NCBI GenBank assembly: GCA_964035795.1
Contig: OZ038321.1
Coordinates: 26,700,544 to 26,764,543 of the forward strand
DNA length: 64,000 nt
Source of the DNA: Pterobdella sp. o SKG-2022
Taxonomy: Eukaryota; Annelida; Clitellata; Hirudinida; Piscicolidae
Direction of reading: 5' to 3'
Below, piece by piece: positions 1-12,600 of this stretch. Under the pieces are notes generated by a model. That model was not told where the DNA came from and searched no databases. It saw only the letters and a list, made by a program, of their open reading frames with translations. The position numbers and the translations under genes were made by a program. How positions within the stretch are numbered: position 1 is the stretch's first letter; each line of letters opens with the position of its first letter.

Positions 1-702
1 TGCCCAATAATTTCTTGGTGCTCACTACGTTGATCAGCACCACTTTTACTGCTCTCAAAACACTTTCCATAGTAAACTTAATAAAACTCTCACCTATTAT
101 ATTTAATTTCAACTTTGATTTAAATTAAATAATAATATTAGATTGATAGAAGGTTTTTTATTGAAGAATAATATTTGCTTATCTTTCCTCTAGGTTGTTT
201 TCGGAAGTTACCACTTTTACGACAGATATTATAAGGAAAAAATTCCGTCTACGTAGACCATTTCTCCATATCCCTTTCCAGCTTTCTCAAATCATTTAGG
301 CAAAATAGCTATAAACAGTTTTTCAATTTAAAAACAATTAAATTTGTTTTTTATTATATTTTAGATTCACGTAATATTTTTTTTGGCACTTCAAATGATT
401 TTAGCTTCAAATAGATTTGGTATAAAAATTCGTTTGGTTTTTCATATATTTCATATGGCACATGATAATTTAATATATGCACTCGAGGTAAAATTTCTAA
501 ATTAGTTCATATCATATTTAGGTATTTGATTAAAGAACCGTTTCAAACTTTTGTAAATATCTTAACATATTTTCAAGAGGCTTTTGAATTATTTTGAAAA
601 CATACGGCTTGAAACTTATCTTTCTACATATATCACCATAACATTTGGTGTATGGTTTGAGTCAAAAAAACCGTTTTTAATGTTTTAAAGATTTGATTTG
701 TC
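1..702. other. Upstream non-coding sequence
   Basis: AT-rich sequence before the start codon of the GH31-like gene. I see no open reading frame, RNA gene or repeat that I can support here. It presumably holds the promoter and 5' UTR of the gene that starts at 703, but no clear TATA or initiator element stands out. Confidence 0.5.
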
Positions 703-3060
703 ATGGATACGAAAAACAGCTCTGTTGCAACTGTAAACTTGAACTTTAGCAAGAATGAAACTAAAAACGCTTCTGATCAAATCGAGAGCCATAAAGAAGT
801 GGCGGACGATAACCCCTTACTGGATAAAAGGGATTATGACGATAGCTATGCCATGATGTTGAAGCTCAATCAGGTTCAGTTTTTGAAAAATTTCGTTTTC
901 GAGTAAAATATATTTGTAATATGTTTATTCTCTCGCTTAGGAAAGAATTATTGAAAAAGAAAAGAAAAAAGTTTGGAAAATTGAGAATTTCAGAAAGTAT
1001 GTTGAAACTTTGCTATCCGATAAAGGACTTTTGATATGTGTCATCATTTTGTTCATTTTCATAATAGCTGCTTTGGTGTCCATTTACTATTTGCACGATG
1101 AAGAAACTTTATACCTTTACAAAGGAAATCATATAACAATCAATGACAAAAATTTGCATTTTGAATTGACGAACTATCTCAACAAACCAGTTTTAAAGGG
1201 TCACTTTTGGAGGTCGAAGTGGAACAAAGTACTTCCGTATGATTGCTCTGCTTATAACTCCTCACGAGACGATGTGTGCTTGTACTGGAAAAAACTGATG
1301 AAGTTACAAATTACTACTCAAAACTTTCCCCATTTTAATTCATCCTGTTATAAAGTCAATTGGTCGAAAATAAAAAATGACCTGCAACAACAAGACTGCT
1401 TTGATTTGAAGGATAGCTATTGGTTTGGAGGTGGTGTGGTTGAAGGTCCTGAGTGGGTTTTGAATCGTTTGGTAAGTTTGCGAGAAAAATTTGTTGTTCG
1501 AGGTTATCAACACAAAGGAATCATAGACAAATCGTGGTATACTTCTAGTGGTGTGGCTATTTTTGTTGATGAGAGTTCCGACATTGAAATCAGCATAAAT
1601 GCTCCTTCCAAACCTCGATCTAATAACACTGTGGGTCAATTCTGCTTGTTCAACGGGCATTCAAATCTCAAATACACCATTTGTGTAACACCAAGCATTA
1701 GAGTCGCACGTGAAATTTTTTCACCTCTCATCGGAAAATTAAGGGAACCGCCTTTTAACGCAACAAGAATCAACTTTTCGGCTCCGTTCTGGTCGGATCG
1801 ATACATTAAAACTCCAAATTTCCATGAATCAAACGTTCTCAGCTATATCAATCAAATCGCAAAATATGAACATAAGACAATATTAATGGAAAATGATTTC
1901 CAACAAAATGTTGGAGATTTGAGTTTCAACGAGAAACAGTTCCCAAATATAAGCAAAATGGTGGATAGGCTCCACAAATTGAACTTCAAAATATCCTTTC
2001 CAGTACATACCTATTTGGAACCTAAAAGCGAATTTTTTAAAATTGCTTTAGAAAAAGACTATTTAATAAAAATTCAAGACAAATGGAATCCGGCTTTGAC
2101 CTTTTGGAAAGACGACTTGAATAAGTAAATTTTGCATTTAATTTGTTTTTTGTTTTTTAACATTTACATTTCAATGTAATTTTGTCCCATTTTTAGAACA
2201 AACCTTCAATTTTTCACAGTCGGAACGTTGCAGTAGGAGCAATTGAGTTGTCTGAGAGTGCTTCTGCATGGCTGCTTGATCGCTTAGAAAACTTCCAAAA
2301 AACTTACAAAATTGATTCTGTGCATTTTATAGAAGGGACCATTTCAAAGTTTTATTTCGATAATATTCAAAACCAACACCAACGAGATCCAAACTTGTAC
2401 ACCAAAAAACTGAATGCTTTAGCTGAGAAATATGAAGCTTTTGTGCCTGTAGAAACAGCATACATGTCACAGCACTTGGAGATCATTTTGAAAACTAATC
2501 GAAAAGAATCTTCGTGGCGAGGACTGAAAACAGTGGTTCCAACAGCTTTAAGTCTGGGTTTGGCGGGTTATAATTTATTCATTCCCGAAGCGGCTGGTGG
2601 CTCCATAGGTGGGAGGCATATGAACAGAGAACTTTTCATAAGGTGGTTACAGGTAAATACTTTTCTTCCATTCCAGCATTATTCTTTCCCCATAGAGATG
2701 TTAGGAAAGCATGTGGTGGACATATATTATTCACTCAACAAATTGAGGTCTGAAGTCGTAATACCTGCTTTGAACAAATTTTATAGAAAAAAAAGGAATA
2801 AATTTCAGCCAATGATTCGACCAGTGTGGTGGTATTCTCCTTTAGAAAAAGATGCTTTTGAATGCCAAGATGAGTTTATTTTGGCTGGAAAACTGCTCGT
2901 AGCACCGATTATGAACGAAGGTTCGAGAAAAAGAGACATATTTATTCCACACGGAATATGGGATGATGAAGGAAAAGATATATTCTACATTGGACCAAAA
3001 TGGCTATTTAATTATTCTGTTCCTTTGGGGAAGATTGCTTATTTTGTTAGCAAGCTTTGA
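703..3060 (+). CDS. MYORG-like: GH31 family, MYORG-like membrane glycosidase homologue (probable pseudoenzyme)
   Basis: Three exons join in phase: 703-873, 941-2124 and 2220-3060, giving 731 residues. A cytosolic N-terminus of about 84 residues is followed by one hydrophobic segment (about residues 85-107, LLICVIILFIFIIAALVSIY), as in a type II membrane protein with a lumenal or extracellular catalytic domain. GH31 landmarks of the MYORG (KIAA1161) branch follow: a GDLSFNEKQFP segment, then VDRLHKLNFKISFPVH, a IDSVHF strand, a FIPEAAGG loop, RWLQVNTFLPFQ, and RPVWWYSPLEKDAF followed by ILAGKLLVAPIM. Odd point: the position where the family has its nucleophile Asp (F-D-x-G-E) reads F-I-E-G-T (Ile489), and the acid/base position (P-D-x-x-G-G) reads P-E-A-A-G-G (Glu575). 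The fold is well supported; hydrolytic activity is doubtful. The start is the first ATG of an open exon 1. Many invertebrates carry several MYORG-like paralogues, so strict orthology to MYORG is not claimed. Confidence 0.85.
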
Positions 3061-3222
3061 CTGTGTTCAAATTATGCATTGAAATACGAGTTTGGAAAAT
3101 TTGAATTTACAAATATAAACATTTCGTATAGAAATTTTATTATTTAAAGAAATTATTGTTTTATCATGTTAATACAAAGTTTTTCGTTATGAGTAATTAT
3201 TTTCTTCTAATAGTTTTGTTTT

Positions 3223-3228
3223 AATAAA
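3223..3228 (+). terminator. Poly(A) signal of the GH31-like gene
   Basis: A canonical AATAAA lies 163 bases after the stop codon, in AT-rich sequence with no later gene on this strand until 3674. Confidence 0.5.
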
Positions 3229-3503
3229 GTAATATTTGTTTTTAATGTGGTTTAGGTTGAAAATTTGATTTAATTGGTTACAAAAATTTTTTTTATATTT
3301 AAAATTTGTTAATAAAATATTTTCTATCCTAGATAGCATATAACTTAGAATTAAAATTTATCACGAAACAGCTATTTGATGAGACAATAAAATTCTTCGA
3401 AATAAATTTTTTTTGAAAAAGTTGCAAACTTTGAACAATTAAATTATTTTCAAATGTTTTTTAATGAAAAATATTTTTTGAATGTTTTGAGTTAAAACTA
3501 TAG

Positions 3504-3513
3504 ATGGCGGAAA
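3504..3513 (+). promoter_or_regulatory. YY1/Pho-like motif upstream of mask
   Basis: AGATGGCGGA matches the vertebrate YY1 and fly Pho core (ATGGCGG) that often sits just downstream of the start site in housekeeping genes. It lies about 170 bases upstream of the mask ATG, in otherwise AT-rich sequence. The role is inferred from motif and position only. Confidence 0.35.
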
Positions 3514-3673
3514 AGGCAAGTATCCGGGCTTTTTGGCGACACATTAAATGATTTTGTGATGCTTTCTTGTGTTTTGTCGTTTCGTCAAATTTGCAAATTT
3601 TAAAAATTGGATACAAAAAACATATTATTTATTTAATTAAAAACATTTTAAATGAATTTTTTTACTCATAAGA

Positions 3674-6600
3674 ATGCATAATGAATACAATTCTGTCGTA
3701 AGATCGACTAAAGTCAAAAATCATAAACAAAGTGTTGTTAATGTAATGGGACTGGGCGTTTCAAGTGCGTCTGGTTATCAGAGTGATAGAGCATATTCCC
3801 TCAATCATTCGCCTGGCTCAACCACAGATTCATATCGTCGTTGGACAAACGATAAAGTGAGCGATAGCGACGATAACAGCGAGCAAGAACATTTTAACTC
3901 AAGAAAAAATAATGTAAATTTTGTTTATTATTTCAAGATAAAGTAATTGATATCATTATTCGATTCAACTCTAGGTTAATTCTATGTCCAACTCTAATGA
4001 ATTTTCTGATTACACAACCAAAAATCTTCAAGATCTTTTCAAAGATATCCTAGAGGCCACAGGTTTGAAAATATGACAAATCTTATGACTTTTCATCTAT
4101 ATCTTACATTTGTCATTAAAAGCATGCCACTTTTATTTGCAAACAATATTTAAAAAAAGTTTATTTTATGACACTAAAATTGTGAAAATTTCTAATTTTT
4201 CGATTCAAAAAAATTTTAAAGCATGGTGTGCATGGCAAAAATTTTTTATTCAAAAAATCTTGTTTGGTTTTAACATCCAAAAAGTTTTTGCACCAACATT
4301 TTATAAAACCTGTCTATAATTTTGAGCTGTTCAAATAAAATAAAAAGATAAATAATACTAAAATAGAATTAAAATAGTTTTTTTGATGAATAAATTTATA
4401 ATTGCTTGGCATTTTTTTAATTGAAAACTTACTCTGACAAAATTTTAGGGATCACTTTTTTTGAATTTATTCTTGGATCACTAAATTTTAATCAGTTTTT
4501 GTATTTTTATAACATAGTTGTATCTTTTTCGCAATGCAATTTGATTTGTCATGGGTGAAATTTTCAATATATTTTTTCAAAAGTAATACTTCATTTTTGT
4601 TACCCATTCAATTTTCATCATAACCCGAAAAAATTATTATAAAATCCATGATTCTTCATAGAAATACTAAAATCAATACTCTCCAAATAAACTTTTCAAT
4701 TATACATTATAAAAGTTTCAATACGCTTATTTAAATAGGGAAGCTATGTTTTCATAACTTTATACAGTAAGAATTTATATGTATACAGTATACAATTTTT
4801 TTATTAAATAAAGTATTTAAGACATTTAATAATCATATAGTTAAGTCAAATATCATTATTTCACCAGATACATTGAAATATCTTCCCACATCTGAGTTGG
4901 AATCATTATCAGTGACTGATTTCATTGTTTTGTACAAAGACTCTCTTATAAAAGCTGAGAAAGATCTCAAAAAGTTATTCAATAGCCAGTACGTAGTTTA
5001 GATTTTTTATAATAAATTAATCTATAAAATATAATGTTATTTTGCTTATAATTCTTATCTCATGACTTCAGTATGACATTGATATAATTTAGTCAGGTTT
5101 ATTTGATTTATTTTGTTGTTGCAGGTCTTCAAACTCACAGATTGAAATTAAAAGACAACTTAGACTGATGTTAGTGAAAATTTGGCTATTTGAACATAAT
5201 TCCATTTCTTTTGTATCTACATGATTTCATAATTTTAAATCAAGTTTCATCTGAAGTTGGTTTGATTTGCAAAAATTTTTTTCAATTCTATGTCCTCTAT
5301 ATCTTTGTTTCCTCCCATCTAAAGCAACTTTTTTTCTACACCAACAAGTTTTTTTTACCCTATTTTGTTTTTCCATTTAACCTTTGGTCTAACTTTTTGA
5401 AAAATATCTCTTGATAATAAATGCTCTATTCTCTTATCATTATCAAACTAAAAAATGTTAGCTATAAGCAAGTCTATAAAGTTTTTTTCAACCTTAACCT
5501 ATCCATTAAACATTCATTTATTTTTATTTGATGAACTCATTTTTTTCAAACTGCTCTTACCATAGCTTTTTTTATTTTTTTTTAGGATATTCAGATTTTT
5601 TTGTCTAAAACACCAACACCTAACTAAACATTGCTCACCTAAAACAACTCAAATAAACTCACCTCTTAGTTTGAGTAAGAAACTTTTAGATGACAAACTA
5701 TTGCAATATTATTTAAACTTTGTTCAACCTGGTTGTTTTCTTGGAGTCATTGTTGCTTCACATTCCCTTTTCAAGCACAGAGAAGCCTGTCTACTAATTT
5801 TGCATTTCAAACGTGGAGCTCTTGCTTTTCAAAAGTTTTGAGCATGGATTCAGGGTTTGCACTTTGAATGCGTTAATGCAATATCCATCATCAATTTGAT
5901 GCAGATTCTGCGCCAAGATAACGTATCTTGCATTTTTTGTATTATTTCATTTATCAAAACCAGTTTTTAAAATATTGATTTTCATCTTTTTTTTTAATGT
6001 AAAAAATCTTTTTTAAGACAAATGTGACATCTATCCTCAATCAAAAATGATATTCATGAATATTAATCAAAGCCATTGAACTTTTTTGAAATACCCTGTA
6101 ATAATTTTTACACTATGTTTCTTTATTAGTAAGAACCACAGTCCCTCATTTTCCCTTTAGCGGGATCATGATGTTAGATTGCCATTTTGTGGGTATGCTC
6201 TCACCCACAAGTATGTTTTAAACTAACTTTTTTTATACCTTGACTCCCAATTCTTATTTGCTTCAATCAGCTTCACAGCAATCTCTGAAAACCCCAATCC
6301 AGGCAATTTTCAAATTTTATCTCTGTAGTTACCTCAATATCATTATAAACATTAAAAATACTTCAACAGGTAAAGTATCTAATATTTGATTATCCCAGTC
6401 TTTCTTTACATTTGTTATACCACACACTTTGTTCCAAGCTTCTAAAACCTCATTTGCAGAAGAGTCATATATCTTGATCATCTTTTCAACCAATAACTCA
6501 ACTTTTTTTGGCAAACCCTTTATATTCGATGCTCTACAACTCTAAATCTTTTAGTTTTACTTACCTGAAGAGCTTCACAATTTTTTAAACTTACCTTTAT

Positions 6601-9600
6601 CTGCTACTGTTAACTTATTCTGGTATTTGCTCAAAATTTTACCAAGTTTTACAATTTTTTATACCTTTTTTACTTAATAAAAATCTACTTTGTTTGATTT
6701 TATTTATACCCTTTTATTCTATTTTTATAATCTATTTTTTAAACCATGTGTTTGCTACACAAATTTTATTAATCACAAACTCTTAATAGCATTTGATATT
6801 TTTCAATAAACTTGTTTACTTTGATTGGCTTGTTTGTTGTGCCAGAATTGAAATATTAGACATTTTTTTGAAATAACACCATTTTACCAAACATTTAAGA
6901 ATTGTTTCTTCACATCTACTGCTTTTTTTCACAATATAAACCCATTAGCACCGACAACAAAACCATCAAAGCAATTCAAACACCATAAAACTCGTTAACA
7001 ACAGAGGCTTACTGAAGAAGGCATGTGAAACAGACGACTTCAACACTCTACGCTTGATATCTCAACACCTTCTAGCTTTTCGAACCAAAACTTTTGATGG
7101 AGGCAGTTTCTTGTGTCAAGCTGCTGGGCTAGGATCTGTATGGCTTTGTGAGGTGTGTGTATATGCTTTTTGTTATCATGTTTTGGATGTCTGCATAAAT
7201 GTGGTTTGTATTTATTTCTGTGTGTGATGTGTTATGTTTTTGTTTTAGGTATTCACTTATGCTGTTACTAAATTTTTTTAATTGTATAAATATGTTGTGT
7301 TTTGTATGTAAATATATTTATTTAAGTTATATTTTGGTTTAAGAAAATTTTGTATTTGTGTGTTTAGTATTTCATCTTTTTTGTTTATTTTTTTATTGAC
7401 TTTTCAAACACATCACATGTTATTGTACTTATTTACATTAAATTTTTATTTAAAAATTTTACATTTAAGTCAGAGGTAAAGTTATATTTTAGTTTTAAGA
7501 TCTATAAATAACTAAATTTTGCTTCACTTCACCTATAACCTTACATAGAGCCATATTTTTTCGGTATGTATTATTATCATATTTCTTATATTTTTGGTTA
7601 TTGTTTGTGTGTGTGTTTTAAAAAATTTATTGCACCATTGTTTTTTGTTGTTTTCAACTGGTTCATTTCATAAAAGTACCATTTAATGCTGCTCTTAATA
7701 AAGGTGAATTAGGTAGAATTAATTTCCTATATATATGTATTGCCATTATCTTATGAAATGTTTTTATTTTTAAACAATGCTCAAATTGATTGATTGTTTT
7801 TAAAATTGCACACTTAACTCTTAATACTCACCAAATTTCCAGTTTTTTATTATTTTATGTTTTACTTATGAAGCCATTGTTTTTGGTACAACTTATTTTT
7901 TTTATTAAATACTACCATTCATCACAGTTCATTTTAATTAAGCTAAACTTCTTTATCACATGCAAGCAATTGAATGTCATAAAGATGCTGCACACACAAT
8001 ATAAATGATAACCGCTGTCACCTACACAGACTTTCAAATTCTTAAGCTATTGCATACAACTTTAACTGTTTGGTATGGACTTAATATTGTGTTCAATTCA
8101 ATGTGGTATGTGTATTAAAATTTTTTGTTTCAATTCAAAAATCGATTCCGTTTTCAAATAATAGCACTTTTTGAATGATCAACAACAATAAAAATATTCT
8201 TTATCATTAACTCATATTTTTTCTTGCTAGTATTGCTTTTGTCGAATGTAGCTATAATACTGGCTTAATTGCTATTATTCAACTAGTTAGGCAATTTATT
8301 GAACTTTTAATGGCTACAAAATTACATTATGCTTCTGACCAAAAAGTATTATTTTAGCACTTGCTTACGTTACAACTAAAACCTCTCTTATACACCAATA
8401 AATTCAATCTTCAACATCAGCATACCATATTATTGCAAACTAATCACAGCGATTGTTGGAGATGGGCATAGAAGTGGATGATCGAGGACTCGAAGGGGTT
8501 TACACACCTCTGCAGAGAGCTTCCTACTCTGGTCATGAGGAGGTCGTTAAGTTGCTACTCAAAAAGAATGCCTATGTGAACACCAGGTCTCTTGATGGAA
8601 AAGGTTTGTCGGATCATTCTCATGTTGCCTCAAAATTTTTCATTTTTGTTGGCTGTTTGGTTTTTTAGCTGCTTTTTCTGTTATAACTTGCTCAGAAATC
8701 CACTGTCAAAGAAGATAGACTGATGCTTAGGTATTTGGCTTGGTGGATGATTTTAGTTGCCACCACCAAGGCAAGTCAATCAAGTCCAGGCCACATTATC
8801 TTGAATTTACTAATTTTCAAATTGGATGCCAGTTTGTGTTGGCAGGCATATAAAAATTTATTACAAACTATCATTAGCTCTTCCTTGTTATCATGCTTCT
8901 AATTTTTGTTTCTTGGAGAGAAAATTGACCTACTACTGCCTACCTCAGTAACACTGCTACATGTACAGCAGTATAAGCTAATATACATGAATGGCTTTGC
9001 TAAAAGATTTAAGGTCAATTTTCTAAATATATTCTTCAGTAATTTTTAACAAATTGTGTAATTAAACCTCCAAATAAATCTGAAAGCAATAAATGCATCA
9101 ACATTAACATAGGAAACTAACTAAATACCAGACAACACAGCACTGCACTTGGCAGCAAGCAAGGGTCATGAAGAGGTTGTGAGGCTGTTGCTGGCGTATG
9201 GAGCATACACAGAAGAGACGAATGACATGGAACACACAGCTCTTATGGAGGCAGCTACTGCGGGCCATGTGGAGGTGGCAGCTTGTCTGATCGAGAATGG
9301 AGCCACAGTGCTCAACACCACTATGGAGTTTAAGGAGACAGCATTCACCATCGCTGCTCTCAAGGGTTCGTGCTTTTATGCTTTGTAATCTCGCCGTTGT
9401 CATGTTCATCTTTTTTGCTTCTGAAAGTTTTTTTTTTTCATATTAGAGCTTTTTAAATGTTCATGTTTCATTTTTAATAGGTGTTTTAACATTGAATAAA
9501 ATTACAGTATATGAATAATATGCATTTCAGATGACAAAAATTACTGAATTTCATTACCAATAGCACACAATAACTGATATCATCATCAACCACAGGACAA

Positions 9601-12600
9601 TTACCAATGGTGAAGTTCTTGTTGAGTAATGTGAGTCATCCTGAAGAGAAGGTGGAAGAGATGCACACAGCTCTCATGGGTGCCGCTATGGGGGGTCACA
9701 TCAACGTGGCAGAGTACCTCCTACAAGTTGGAGCTAAGGTATCTTGTCATTGGTTGACTTGCTTTCATGTGGTTTGTTGTGTGTGCTTGGATGTGAGTTA
9801 TTAAATTGCGGTCTGGTTTTTTGGGGTGAATTTCAAGTGTTTGATAAAGCGTTTTGATGTAATTAATAAGGGTGGTATTTCATTTTCAATAATTATCAAC
9901 ATCTTTATTCGATTTATTTGTTAAGTTAGAGTTAGAATAGTTTTATCTTGAATTTTCAATGTCAATGCTAGAATTCATTAAAGTCAATAAAGTGGTGTAT
10001 AGATCACAGAAAGCTTATTAATTATAACACTAATATCCATACTGATGATGAATGCTTGCACATCAAAGTAGCTAGAGTCTACCTTCCTTCAATATTATCT
10101 CAAATTAGTTATCGATTTTCGGGCTAGGATGCAACCAAAGCGTGCATAATAGAGATTTATGTTATATTAACGGTAATCAATCGCTTGCTATTTCATTATC
10201 TTTGCTAATATATTTGCCAAGTATGCATACTCAAGCCATCAATTTCTTCATTGAACCGCTCATTTAGGGCTTTACAGTTGTGTTTGCTGTGTGTACTCAT
10301 ATGTATCTTTAAAATGTTCATAAAATTCACATTTTTGTGGTTGTATTATTTATTTTAGTTTTTTTTTCTTCAATAACTTGAGTTTTATACAGTAACTTCA
10401 ACACTTCAATTTTTTAAAAATTGCTCAAGTTTTCTATAAATAATTCCTTATTACAGTTCATAATTTTTTTCATTCATCTTTTTATACTGTGTCTTTCATA
10501 TGGCATAGTCAATCAATCAATCAAATCCTTTTTATAGCCCGTTTTCATTTACCAAGGGTTGGGCTTTTTGAAAGTTCTATCCCAAAGTCGGCCTTTCTAT
10601 TCAGAGCGATCGAGTAGATCTGCACAAACCATGTCTAGCTTTCTTTATCATTCAATATGAGCTCATTCCAAGTTTTTTTGGGTCTACCAGGCTTCTTGCA
10701 AATATCTAAATCCAACTTTCACACTTGAGAAATCCAACCCACGCTACGCTCTACATGTCCGAACCACCTCATACTGCTTGTACGTAGAACTACCTCAACA
10801 TCCCAAATGCCAAGTTATAAAAGGAGTGAGTGAGAGCAAACGTTATCATTCGTTTTGATGTTGCACATCCAGCGAATCATGGCAAGGTCATTTCGTCTAA
10901 GGCAGTTCAATGTGGAAACTGTTACGGGCCATGTTTCAGCAGCATGTAACATAGCTCTTTCGACACAGGTTGAATAGACACGGCCTCTGGTCAATAATGA
11001 TAAATGACGATTAGCAAGGAGTGGAAGAAATTTAGCCCAGGCACACTTACAACGTTTTATTGAAGCAAGCTCATATCCACCACCTGCAGATAAAATATCT
11101 CCAAGATAGCAGAACTCTGGGACAACTTCCAGTTTTTCATCACCAATCATCACTTCCTTTACTAATCTCCCATCAACAGGCCATGCTGTACCAAGGCAAC
11201 GAGCGCATTAGAAGTTAAGATCCGAAGTTAGAGGGCCTTTAATGCTGCTGCATTTCTTGTGTACCCATTGCCTACAGCCTCCACACTGAATAGCATTTCT
11301 ACCCACACCTGCTTGGCATACACCACAAGGATACTTCCCAGATTTTCTCAACACATCAAAGTTCGAACCAGAAACCATTAGCTTTGTCTTACCCATATTC
11401 ACCCTCAACCCCTTTTCTCCATCTAGGATCTCCATGTTCTCAACTTCACTAATAGTTCATCCATGGACTGAGCACTTACCATTAAGTCGTCAACATACAA
11501 GATCTCTCAAGGGCAACCTGTATGTAACTTCGTAGATAAAGCTTCTAGCACAATAACAAAAAGTAATGGATTATGAACAGAACCTTGATGGACACCTACC
11601 CAAACATCAAACAAGTTGCTATACTCATCACCAACTTTCACCCTACTTCTCACTTCCTTGTACATGGATTGCATAATTCTCACAAGCCATTCATCAATTT
11701 TCAATTTAGGCATACTCCGCCAAATCACTTCTCGTGGCATTCTGTCAAAGGCTTTCTCCAGATCCATGAATGCTAAGTAGAGGGTCTTACCAACAACCAG
11801 ATGCTTTTCCTGTAACTGACGGAGGATTAATATGGCCTCAGTTGTACCCCGCAACAATACCTGAAGGACCCGCTGATTTCCCAAGGCTCATCTTATTAAT
11901 GGCCTTTTTAACCATTGCTGTAGTGATAAGTTCGCTGGGACCTTCCACAGGATAGACTTCGCACAAACCACCTGGATTCCATTAAAACTCCACATTGAGA
12001 AGATGCATATAATGCTCTCTCCATGCTTCTTTTTTGGAATCAACATCCAGGGACATTTGGCCATTATTATTTCTCACCGGTTTATCCCCAATGACGTCCT
12101 GGTTCTCTCGCCAGTGTTTGGAAAAAAAGATGCCTCTGACAGGGTAAAATGGAAAGAAGTCAGTGGGCTCTTGGAAAAGGGAAAGATGCTGACTATAATG
12201 AAAAGATACATGTTTGGAGACCTTACAGTTGTAATGGACTATGCCAAAATTTTTTTATAAAGATTCACTCTGTTGAAAGGAAAATAGGCTATAACTAACA
12301 GAAATAATTGATTTATAATTGAATTTCAAACATCAAAAATTAAGTTAAGTCTATTTTCCATTTAAATACTTTATTTATCACTAAAGTTTAATCACTGCCA
12401 ATAACAACGAAGACACCCATAATCTTCATACAAAAATTCCGACACATACGTATCAATTATACTAAAAACACACACATACATGACACTTTGTGATAAAGCG
12501 AATAATTACTCCACGCACGCCAGGTTTCACTCAAAGTGGAAGACTTTGAGACGCCATTGACATTGGCGGCAGGAGCGGGTCATGTGGAGTTTGCCAAGCT

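Larger units (their letters stand above)
3061..3673. other. Intergenic region between the GH31-like gene and mask
   Basis: AT-rich spacer of about 610 bases. It holds the 3' UTR and poly(A) signal of the upstream gene and, at 3504-3513, an AGATGGCGGA motif like the YY1/Pleiohomeotic site, about 170 bases before the mask start codon. No other gene is visible. Confidence 0.5.
9739..12523 (+). other. mask intron 8, hosting LINE debris
   Basis: 2785-base intron between the exons ending 9738 and starting 12524. The first 750 bases are plain AT-rich sequence. A decayed non-LTR element fills 10507-12130 on the minus strand, and a plus-strand dispersed-repeat copy follows at about 12128-12250. Confidence 0.7.

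Noticed and set aside
12003..12260. 85-codon plus-strand open frame
   Set aside because: Its first part is antisense to the LINE reading on the minus strand and its second part is the dispersed repeat; it is not a host gene.
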